21,071 nucleotides of DNA from positions 1-21,071 of the forward strand of contig JABXJV010000286.1 of assembly GCA_013375355.1 (NCBI GenBank), written 5' to 3'. A program made the translations under genes and the position numbers. Below the pieces are notes generated by a model. The model worked only from the letters and a program-made list of their open reading frames with translations. It had not been told where the DNA came from and ran no database searches. Source of the stretch: Candidatus Helarchaeota archaeon. Lineage in GTDB: Archaea > Asgardarchaeota > Lokiarchaeia > Helarchaeales > JABXJV01. How positions within the stretch are numbered: the stretch's first letter is position 1; each line of letters begins with the position of its first letter. Shown here in pieces: positions 7,968 to 14,845 of this stretch.

Positions 7968-9221
7968 CTATAATTCTTCTTCTTCATCTATTGGTAATCT
8001 TATTTTTATTCCACAATATGGACAGTGAGCGGGCATTCCTCTTTTTAATAGATAAGTTACATTTTCTGGAATTTTTAAACCACATTCACAGAATTCTGGA
8101 ATTTCTACTTCAGCTTGTCTTGGGGCTTTAATTTTTTGGTTGCAAATTAAGCAAATTGAATCTTTACCTTTACGAAGAATATCACGAATACCAGCTGGCA
8201 AAACAGTCCCACAGATTGGGCAATTTTCCGGTATTTTAACTGCTTCTGGATTTAATAAAATTCCAACTTTAATTAAAAAATAATGGGAAAAATTTGCCAT
8301 TTCTGAATTAATGTAATTGATGTCTCCCATATCATATAATTGATTAATAAGATTTGAACCTTGTGAATCTAAATCCTCTAAAAATAGTTCAACTTCATCT
8401 ATCCCGGTTCTAAAAAAATATTCAACTCCTGAAATGCTACCAATTGCAGCAATTTTTTGCTCATCTAGACCTTTAATTGACACTCTTAGGAAATTTCCTT
8501 TGCTTGGGAGAGATTGGATTAAATCAGAAATTTTATCAAAATCTGAAACTTTTCCACCATGTAAAATAACAATATAGTCACAGATTGAGGCGGTTTCAAG
8601 GTCATGGGTAACTAAAACTAAACTAATATTTAATTTTTGATTTAACTCTTTCAAATAATTCAATACTTCAAATTTTAAATGTGCATCTAATCCAGTAGTA
8701 GGTTCATCTAAAATTAAAATTTCAGGGTTGTGAATCAGCCCAACAGCAATTGAAACCCGCTTTTTTTCTCCTCCTGATAAAAATTGAACTTTTTTATTGT
8801 AAAGGTCTTCACTAAAACCAAGAATATTAAATATTTTCTTTGCACGTTTAATGATTTCGTCATCTTCTAAATTATGCATTCGTCCGAAATAAAAGGCGTT
8901 TAAAATGGGGCTTAAATCTTCATAAAGACTTTCGGATTCTAATTGTGGTATATATCCTATGGAACTAATTAATTTTCTCTTTTCTTTTAAAACATTTATA
9001 CCATCAATTATTATGGAACCTTCATTTGGCTTTAATTGAGAAGTTAAACATTTCAAAATTGTTGATTTTCCAGCGCCACTCCTACCAAATATACCTAATA
9101 TTTCACCTCTCTTAAGATTAAAGGTGACATCATCTACTGCCACTTTTTTTCCGTATTTGACAGTTAAATGTTCTACATCAATAATATTATCAGAAACACT
9201 ATGATCAAAAATTGGATTCAT
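7968..9221 (-). CDS. ABC transporter ATPase with two C-terminal zinc ribbons
   Basis: 417 residues. A full nucleotide-binding domain: Walker A GRSGAGKST (46-54), Q-loop YIPQ (90-93), signature LSGGE (148-152), Walker B ILILDE (168-173) and switch His206. Residues 243-320 form a small alpha/beta regulatory domain like that of other exporter ATPases. Two metal-binding modules follow: Cys334, 337, 357, 360, and Cys378, 380, 400, 403. Each has a near-identical middle (PAGIRDILRKG and PENVTYLLKRG), so they arose by duplication. The protein ends in an acidic IDEEEEL tail. Its stop codon is one base from the stop of the convergent subtilisin-fold gene. It follows the small winged-helix/zinc-ribbon gene after seven bases, so they are cotranscribed. 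No permease lies on this strand; the nearest is the one at 2948. Zinc ribbons are unusual on an ABC transporter ATPase. Confidence 0.9.
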   Translation of the reverse strand: MNPIFDHSVSDNIIDVEHLTVKYGKKVAVDDVTFNLKRGEILGIFGRSGAGKSTILKCLTSQLKPNEGSIIIDGINVLKEKRKLISSIGYIPQLESESLYEDLSPILNAFYFGRMHNLEDDEIIKRAKKIFNILGFSEDLYNKKVQFLSGGEKKRVSIAVGLIHNPEILILDEPTTGLDAHLKFEVLNYLKELNQKLNISLVLVTHDLETASICDYIVILHGGKVSDFDKISDLIQSLPSKGNFLRVSIKGLDEQKIAAIGSISGVEYFFRTGIDEVELFLEDLDSQGSNLINQLYDMGDINYINSEMANFSHYFLIKVGILLNPEAVKIPENCPICGTVLPAGIRDILRKGKDSICLICNQKIKAPRQAEVEIPEFCECGLKIPENVTYLLKRGMPAHCPYCGIKIRLPIDEEEEL

Positions 9222-9228
9222 GACTTTC

Positions 9229-9630
9229 TTATCCTACAGGTTCTCCACATTGAGGGCAAAATTTCCCGCCAGATTCTAAGGAAATATTGCATTTAGGGCA
9301 TTTATTTACCCCAGTTAATGTCGAAATGACAATATTTTTTCCTTCTTCAACACTAGCTTTTTTTTCTCTGACATAGTTAAAAGGTTCTATTAAACTGGGG
9401 TTCTCTAAAATCATAAGCACCTCTTGTTTTAATTTAACTTTGGTCACAAATTCTGAATTTTTATTGGCAAAACTGCCCTCTAATTCTCCTATGGATATCA
9501 AATTATTTAAAATCTCCTCAACTTGCTTTCTATCTACTCCTACTATATTAGCTAAATCTTCAAGTTTGAAACGACCTGCCTCAGACGCAAATACCTTGAT
9601 TGAATTTTTTATTTTTGGAGATATATCCAT
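9229..9630 (-). CDS. Winged-helix protein with C-terminal zinc ribbon
   Basis: 133 residues. Residues 8-70 form one winged-helix unit whose wing, ELEGSFANKNSEFVTK, closely matches the wing of unit 2 in the ABC ATPase at 1000-2880 (QLKGTFNSKMTEFVSL). The C-terminus is a zinc ribbon with CPKC and CPQC separated by about ten residues, followed by GEPVG. The start is ATG. The gene is first in a two-gene unit with the zinc-ribbon ABC ATPase, seven bases apart; the end of this gene (GTAGGATAAG) supplies the next ribosome site. What the other ATPase carries as a fusion is thus a separate protein here, suggesting that winged-helix units work with both ATPases. It could instead be a simple transcription factor for the cluster. 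Confidence 0.82.
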   Translation of the reverse strand: MDISPKIKNSIKVFASEAGRFKLEDLANIVGVDRKQVEEILNNLISIGELEGSFANKNSEFVTKVKLKQEVLMILENPSLIEPFNYVREKKASVEEGKNIVISTLTGVNKCPKCNISLESGGKFCPQCGEPVG

Positions 9631-9713
9631 ATAGTTAAATTTTGATTAAGTTGTAATAAATTTTTAGGAATTAGTGTAAAAAAGAACCATAAAGTTTTGG
9701 ATGTTAATTTAGT

Positions 9714-10538
9714 ATGGTGGAGAAAGAAGACATCATTAATATGTGTAAAAAAGTTAATAAAATTCTTGATAATGAACCATCTCTTTTGCGTTTGGATGAT
9801 AATTATCGAACAATTCTAGTAGTTGGCGATACACATGGAGATTATGATATTACTAATGAAATTGTCCAGAAATTTAAGACTGAAAATTATGATTGTCTAA
9901 TTTTTTTAGGAGATTATGTAGATCGCGGTGCAAAAGCCATTCAAAATATTAATTTTGTATTAAATTTGAAAATAATGGAACCCAAAAAAATACTACTTTT
10001 GAGAGGTAATCATGAATTTCCGAGTATGAACATAAATTATGGTTTTTACCACCAAGTATTAGCCTATTTTAAAGAGGATTCTGAAGAAGTATATGAAAAT
10101 TATAAATTAACATTTTCAAAACTACCCTATGCAATTATTTATAATAATATCTTAATGCTCCATGGGGGAATTCCTGTAAAGGGGGACAGTGAAAGTTATA
10201 CTTTGCAAGATATTGCTAATATCCCAAAAAATATCCAAACTCTAGATGAACTACCAGATATAGGACAACAAATCGTCTGGAACGATCCAAAAGAGACAAT
10301 TCAAAGGGATGAATTTAGTTACAGAGGAATAGGTTATTTTTTTGGATTAAAAAGTTTCAATAAATTCATGAATAAAAACAATTTAGAATATTTAATTCGA
10401 TCTCATGAAGCTTTTTTGGGAGGACATAAACTATTCTTTAATGGAAGACTAATAAGCTTATTTACATGCGAATATTATAGAAGGGGAACAAAAATTGCAG
10501 AGATTATTGATGATAAAATTAACCTAATAGACATCTAA
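9714..10538 (+). CDS. PPP-family serine/threonine protein phosphatase
   Basis: 274 residues with every metal-binding motif of the PPP family in order: GDTHG (38-42), GDYVDRG (66-72), LRGNHE (96-101), HGGIP (150-154), an RGIGYFFG block (204-211) and RSHEAFLGG (229-237) with the last metal-binding His231. The two-metal site should hydrolyse phosphoserine and phosphothreonine. The spacing, and the block reading WNDP then RGIGYFFG, follow the eukaryotic PP1/PP2A pattern rather than bacterial ApaH. The eukaryotic C-terminal SAPNYC loop is replaced by FTCEYYRRG. There is no signal peptide and no extra domain. It is divergent from the winged-helix gene at 9630 and convergent with rpo5. The substrate is unknown. 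Confidence 0.9.
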   Translation: MVEKEDIINMCKKVNKILDNEPSLLRLDDNYRTILVVGDTHGDYDITNEIVQKFKTENYDCLIFLGDYVDRGAKAIQNINFVLNLKIMEPKKILLLRGNHEFPSMNINYGFYHQVLAYFKEDSEEVYENYKLTFSKLPYAIIYNNILMLHGGIPVKGDSESYTLQDIANIPKNIQTLDELPDIGQQIVWNDPKETIQRDEFSYRGIGYFFGLKSFNKFMNKNNLEYLIRSHEAFLGGHKLFFNGRLISLFTCEYYRRGTKIAEIIDDKINLIDI

Positions 10539-10825
10539 AAATTAAATCTATTGAAAAAATAAGAGAATCAAATAACATAGAGACTTTATATTATAAATCC
10601 CTTATTAAATAATATTTATAATCTAAATATTGGAATTGAATACCTTTTAAGCAAAATTAAGGAAATAGAAGAAAAATTGAAAAGTATTTCGGAATTTTAT
10701 AAGAAAATAAGAGAAAACAAAATAGAACAAAAATACCTAAAGGATTTTATATTTAAAAATCGGATTATAATTCTTAATTATGAACACTTTTTATTACTAT
10801 TTTTATAAATTTTAAAAAAATGGAG
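10539..10825. other. AT-rich intergenic stretch between convergent genes
   Basis: 287 bases between the phosphatase and rpo5 stop codons. A 65-codon open stretch on the plus strand (about 10587-10807) reads as a Lys/Glu/Ile-rich helix but has no ATG or GTG and follows a TAG. It may be chance or a decayed fragment. I see no RNA gene here. Confidence 0.3.
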
Positions 10826-11392
10826 TTATTCCTCTCCTTTTATACATAATCTATATATTATACTCAACCCTGCAGTTGCACTTTTACGTGTTACTTTAAT
10901 ATAATCTCCGGGTTTTGCTCCAATAATCATTGCAACTGGATCGGTGTTAAAAATGAGAGGTAACTGATCTGGAGTGATTCTATATTTTTTCAATATTTGA
11001 TTTGCCTCTTCTTCAGATATTATTTCATGTTTAGGAACCATTTCGTGTTCTAATATATTCATTAAGACCAGGTGAGCGGGAATAAACTCTATTTTATTTG
11101 TCATCATTTCATTTTTAGCAAATCTTGTGACTTTGCCACCAGCTATTATTAATTTATTTTTAATCTTCTTTTTTTTCATTTCTTTAACCATATCCCGAAT
11201 CATTGCAACTCCAATTGTACCATCTCCCCCTAAAATGAGCACTTGGAAAACCTCTTTATTCTTCCCCGAATTTTTTTCACAAAGTAAAAATATTTGATTT
11301 TTATCTAACTTCTCTTGTTCTTTTACTTTATATCCCCGAACTTTCATAATTTTTTTTGTATTACTAATTAAATCCTGCAATTTTATCTCCAA
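10826..11392 (-). CDS. rpo5: RNA polymerase subunit Rpo5/RPB5 with eukaryote-like N-terminal domain
   Basis: 188 residues. Residues 112-185 are the conserved RPB5 assembly domain: NILEHEMVPKHEIISEEE, YRITPDQLP, DPVAMIIGAKPGD, and the RKSATAGLSIIYRL end. This domain contacts the largest polymerase subunit. Ordinary archaeal Rpo5 (RpoH) is about 80 residues and consists of this domain alone. Here residues 1-110 add a domain whose layout follows the eukaryotic RPB5 jaw: a first helix ending in MKVRGYKV (human has a matching RGYLV), a strand FQVLILGGDG, a helix, and KNKLIIAGGKVT before a linking helix. The start is TTG with no clear ribosome site. The usual archaeal partners rpoB and rpoA do not follow; the gene stands alone between plus-strand neighbours. 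Identity is certain; the origin of the N-terminal domain is inference. Confidence 0.93.
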   Translation of the reverse strand: MEIKLQDLISNTKKIMKVRGYKVKEQEKLDKNQIFLLCEKNSGKNKEVFQVLILGGDGTIGVAMIRDMVKEMKKKKIKNKLIIAGGKVTRFAKNEMMTNKIEFIPAHLVLMNILEHEMVPKHEIISEEEANQILKKYRITPDQLPLIFNTDPVAMIIGAKPGDYIKVTRKSATAGLSIIYRLCIKGEE

Positions 11393-11871
11393 TAATTTTT
11401 TATAAATTATAGAACCAATTTCATAGTTAAATATACCAATTTTTGGTTATTATACTCAATTTTAAGGCAATATTTTGAATTTCCAAAATGTTTACAACGT
11501 TAATATGAGAGAGGATCAGAAAATAAAAATAGAAATTCAAAATAGTATCTCGACTTTTATTTTAAATTCGATCAATATTAAATTGAAAAATTGGTAATAT
11601 CTCTAATTTAATAATAAATCTATAATATATTTTATTAGAATCACTTAAAAATTTTTATGAAATTTGATTTATAAAAATAATTTTAATAAAGATTTTAATT
11701 CTATTAATTTTATTTTCTTTAAAATTCAAAATTATTATTTATTAACTAAATCCGAATAAAATATAGTTATTTTTTAATCCTCATACAAACTTTTTATTTT
11801 AGACGTTTATTTTAATTCTTAAAATACAATTTGTTTAATATGTATAAAATTTAATCAAATTGGAGAATTGT
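11393..11871. other. Long intergenic region between divergent rpo5 and ABC exporter genes
   Basis: 479 very AT-rich bases with no supported gene. Near rpo5 there are two ACCAATTT copies 21 bases apart (11414-11421 and 11435-11442). The second is part of a perfect inverted repeat ACCAA-TTT-TTGGT (11435-11447). An inverted copy, AAATTGGT, lies at 11588-11595. TATA-like stretches occur near both ends. The rest looks like ordinary spacer. Confidence 0.4.
11862..11866 (+). promoter_or_regulatory. Ribosome binding site that sets the ABC ATPase start
   Basis: GGAGA lies five bases before the ATG at 11872. An in-frame TTG at 11860 overlaps this site and so is unlikely to be used. Confidence 0.7.
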
Positions 11872-12633
11872 ATGCGAAATATTATACAAACGGAACATTT
11901 GACTAAAAGATTTGGAAAAATTACTGCGGTAGAGGATTTAAACCTTGAAATACCTCACGGAGTGACTTTCGGACTCTTAGGACCAAATGGTGCCGGAAAA
12001 ACAACAACTGTTAGGATGCTTAATGCTATTATAAAGCCTACTTCAGGAAAGGCTATAATTGATGGATATGACATTCGAACAAATGAACAAGAAGTTAAAT
12101 CTATATCTGGTTTTTTACCAGAATCTCCAGGACTTTATGATAAACTTACTTGTGTTGAATTTCTTGAATTTATAGGAGAATTATATTCCATTCCAAGCGA
12201 TATTTTAAAGGATAGAATTTATGAATTGATCGAATTATTTGAACTTAAAGATAGAGAAAATGATTTATTAGAGGGCTATTCACGCGGTATGAAACAAAAA
12301 GTTTGTCTAATGTCAGCGATAATTCATGATCCCAAAGTAATTTTTCTTGATGAACCTACTTCTAATTTAGATCCAGAAGCTTCTCTTATGGTTCGAGATA
12401 TGATTCAACAACTTGCCAAAAAGGCAGATAAGACAATCTTTTTATGTACACATCTTCTCAAACATGCAGAAGACCTATGTGACATTATTGGAATCATTAA
12501 AAATGGAAAATTAGTAATTGAGGGAGATACAAAAAAAATTATTGAAAAGACCGAAACTTCAGATTTAGAACAAGCATATTTAAAAATAATGGGGAAGGTA
12601 CGCGAAGAAGATCTTTTAGAATGGAGAAAGTAA
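11872..12633 (+). CDS. ABC-2 exporter ATPase
   Basis: 253 residues, a stand-alone nucleotide-binding domain of the ABC-2 exporter (NatA-like) type. Walker A is GPNGAGKTTT. The Q-loop reads FLPESPGLYD, with Glu for Gln, a variant common in this subfamily. The signature is YSRGMKQ, Walker B is VIFLDEPTSNLDP, and the switch His is in LCTHLLKHAED. The C-terminus is short, with no winged helix or zinc ribbon, unlike the two ATPases at 1000-2880 and 7968-9221. ATG 11872 is preferred over TTG 11860 because of the GGAGA ribosome site between them. The permease follows 12 bases after the stop, so the pair forms an operon and a simple exporter. The substrate is unknown. Confidence 0.93.
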   Translation: MRNIIQTEHLTKRFGKITAVEDLNLEIPHGVTFGLLGPNGAGKTTTVRMLNAIIKPTSGKAIIDGYDIRTNEQEVKSISGFLPESPGLYDKLTCVEFLEFIGELYSIPSDILKDRIYELIELFELKDRENDLLEGYSRGMKQKVCLMSAIIHDPKVIFLDEPTSNLDPEASLMVRDMIQQLAKKADKTIFLCTHLLKHAEDLCDIIGIIKNGKLVIEGDTKKIIEKTETSDLEQAYLKIMGKVREEDLLEWRK

Positions 12634-12639
12634 GAGGAG
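12634..12639 (+). promoter_or_regulatory. Ribosome binding site for a TTG-start permease
   Basis: GAGGAG directly after the ATPase stop and six bases before TTG 12646; it supports the TTG as start codon. Confidence 0.7.
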
Positions 12640-12645
12640 TATAAT

Positions 12646-14325
12646 TTGGCAGGTTGGCGCACAGTAGCTAAAAACGAGATTCGTCTTTGGACGACTAGAT
12701 TTAGAAGCAATAGAAAACTTTTTTTTAAATTTATTACTCTATTAATTACTGTTGTCAATATTGGGCTAATTTTTTATAATTTAATATTTGTCAATTCGAT
12801 GCGTGATGCTCAAAAATTTGAACAATTATTCTTTACTATTTTCATCATCCCTAAATTATCAATTTCACCAGCACAAACTCAACATGCCCAAATGTTATTT
12901 TTATCGGCTAACATATTCAACTCTCTGGCTATTCAACTCACACCCCCAATAATGGAAGTGACATGTTTTTTTATATTTTTTATGGCATTCACTTATCCCA
13001 TACAAACTTCAATCCAAAAATTAAATATTAGCCACTTTGAGATTATTTTAAGTTCTCCTATTAAAGCCAAAGATATGTTATTAGGTAACTTTATAGGACG
13101 TGTTCCAATCTATATTATCGCTAATTTCTTTATCGCTCCACTATATTGGACAATTTTTTCGATGATTATTCCGCTTTCGATTTTATCTTACTTCACATTT
13201 ACAATTATATTTCTTTGCCTCTTCATCGTGGGTACTTTCCTTGGTACAATTTCCGCTTCATACATTTCTTTAAAATTAGGGCAATCTAAGGGAGGGGCTG
13301 AAAAAGCCAAAGCCTATTTCTTTTTAATAGGAATAGTTATCGCAATTCCAATTCTTTCTTTCTCATTATTCCCATATATTTTCATTGATCCCAATATACA
13401 ATTCATTTTTAAGTTCCTCCCCACTACTTGGTTTGGAGATATAATTAATTTCACTCTATTACCTAATTTTTTATCATTAGAAATTTTAATATTATTCATT
13501 GGATTAGCTTCTATCTTTTCTCTGGGTGTATTTTTCCTTGGTTATCACTATGGTGATAGATTTTATAGTTTAGAATTAGGAACTCAGACCGAAACAGTAA
13601 GTATTTATCAGGAAAGTCGAATTTATCATTTTTTACGATTTCTTTTTGGTCCATTATTCGTAACACAAGCAAAAGAATTCTTTAGGAGAAGGGAAAATCT
13701 CTTTAGAGTTTTTTATGGAATGATTCTTGCTATGTTGATTCCTGTATCATCGGCTATATTTACCAAACAGAATCTAGATTTTACACAAATCTTATCAGGT
13801 GATATTTTTTCTAAAGAATATACTATGCTAATTACAGGTTTTATATTTGCCTTAATGGTTGGTCCAATGTTAGGAAGTATGATTATGGTCAGATCTAAAG
13901 ATATGATTTGGATTTTTAAAAAATCTCCAAGGGGTGTTTCCAGTCTAGTTTTATCTTTTATCCAGGTAAATTATTTTTTGATTTTTCTCATAATATTCCC
14001 TATTGTAATAATAATTTCCATTTTTTCTGGATTTAATTTATTATATTCAATCATTTTTTTTATTAGCACAAATATTTGGGTATTTTCAGCCCTAGCGATT
14101 TCAATTGGGATTCAATGCTGGCGACCGGCATTTAAAGAAAGATCTCCAAAGATGACAGTCAATATATTTATTACAATGGCTATCTATATGCCAATTTTTT
14201 TTCTCATGATTGAATTATTCAACTTTTTATCAGTTTATACAAATCTTATAATCCCATTAGCACTTCTAGGTTTATCTATTGGTATGATACGTTTTGGGAT
14301 AAAAAAACTAAACGAACTTGAATAA
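12646..14325 (+). CDS. ABC exporter permease, about 12 membrane helices
   Basis: 559 residues, strongly hydrophobic, with about twelve membrane helices in two halves separated by a cytoplasmic segment around 285-350 that holds FVTQAKEFFRRRENLFRVF. That basic amphipathic segment resembles the one at the N-terminus (WRTVAKNEIRLWTTRF), suggesting that two six-helix ABC-2 units are fused. The TTG start has a GAGGAG site. It pairs with the ATPase just upstream. No soluble domain, lipobox or protease-like region is seen. Export of a lipid, peptide or drug is possible, but the sequence gives no substrate clue. Confidence 0.88.
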   Translation: MAGWRTVAKNEIRLWTTRFRSNRKLFFKFITLLITVVNIGLIFYNLIFVNSMRDAQKFEQLFFTIFIIPKLSISPAQTQHAQMLFLSANIFNSLAIQLTPPIMEVTCFFIFFMAFTYPIQTSIQKLNISHFEIILSSPIKAKDMLLGNFIGRVPIYIIANFFIAPLYWTIFSMIIPLSILSYFTFTIIFLCLFIVGTFLGTISASYISLKLGQSKGGAEKAKAYFFLIGIVIAIPILSFSLFPYIFIDPNIQFIFKFLPTTWFGDIINFTLLPNFLSLEILILFIGLASIFSLGVFFLGYHYGDRFYSLELGTQTETVSIYQESRIYHFLRFLFGPLFVTQAKEFFRRRENLFRVFYGMILAMLIPVSSAIFTKQNLDFTQILSGDIFSKEYTMLITGFIFALMVGPMLGSMIMVRSKDMIWIFKKSPRGVSSLVLSFIQVNYFLIFLIIFPIVIIISIFSGFNLLYSIIFFISTNIWVFSALAISIGIQCWRPAFKERSPKMTVNIFITMAIYMPIFFLMIELFNFLSVYTNLIIPLALLGLSIGMIRFGIKKLNELE

Positions 14326-14363
14326 TAACAGGAAAAAGGCTAAGAATTTATTGAATTTCTATC

Positions 14364-14552
14364 CTATTTTTGAAATTGAACAGGAAAGAAGGGAGTTACG
14401 GTCTCAGTTGATTTTTTTAAATTATTTATATAACAAATAGGGATTAGTCCGATAGGTCTCTTTATTCTCTGACACCAATTTCGCAAAATAATCTCATTAC
14501 ATTTTTTTTCTTTTTGAAAACTTATGCAATTCATGCAATCTTCGTAATTCAC
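14364..14552 (-). CDS. Small cysteine-rich protein, putative zinc-binding
   Basis: 62 residues with five Cys: a CMNC pair near the N-terminus, then KKCNE, NWCQR and PICY. The start is GTG with a good ribosome site AAGGTGA four bases upstream (14557-14563 on the plus strand), the main reason to believe it is a gene. The first four Cys could hold one zinc. It converges with the exporter permease and is divergent from pyrG. I do not recognise a family. The general plan, a CxxC pair followed by two single Cys, recalls the small protein at 583-786, but without clear alignment. Confidence 0.5.
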   Translation of the reverse strand: MNYEDCMNCISFQKEKKCNEIILRNWCQRIKRPIGLIPICYINNLKKSTETVTPFFPVQFQK

Positions 14553-14845
14553 TTATTCACCTTAAATTGCGAAATTCTTAAAAAAATAATAAAAAATTGC
14601 GAAAAATCTATTCTTACATATATCTTTTAAGAAATTTAAATATTTAAGTCTTAACGAGGATTTTTATTGTTTATTTGTATAATAAAAAAATATATTATCA
14701 AGATTTTCAACTAGATTTAAGTATTGAAAATTTCGTAATTTATTGTTATTTATATTGATTGTTAAACTGAAATATGAATTCCTTTTCTTGCTAATGAAAG
14801 TTTCAGAATCGTGGAAATGGATTTTTAAAAAATAGGCGTTTTAAA
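14553..14845. other. Intergenic region upstream of pyrG
   Basis: 293 AT-rich bases between two divergent genes. Two copies of AAATTGCGAAA lie about 31 bases apart near 14564 and 14595, close to the GTG of the small Cys-rich gene. TATA-like stretches follow (for example around 14685-14700). No gene or RNA is seen. Confidence 0.3.

Noticed and set aside
10587..10807. Open plus-strand stretch rich in Lys, Glu and Ile
   Set aside because: No usable start codon after the in-frame TAG; composition is what AT-rich spacer gives by chance.
11872..12633. Glu instead of Gln in the Q-loop of the exporter ATPase as a sign of inactivity
   Set aside because: This variant is common in functional ABC-2 exporter ATPases and all other motifs are intact.
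12405..12758. Minus-strand 117-codon frame across the ATPase/permease junction
   Set aside because: Lies fully over two well-supported genes with strong motifs; a shadow frame.
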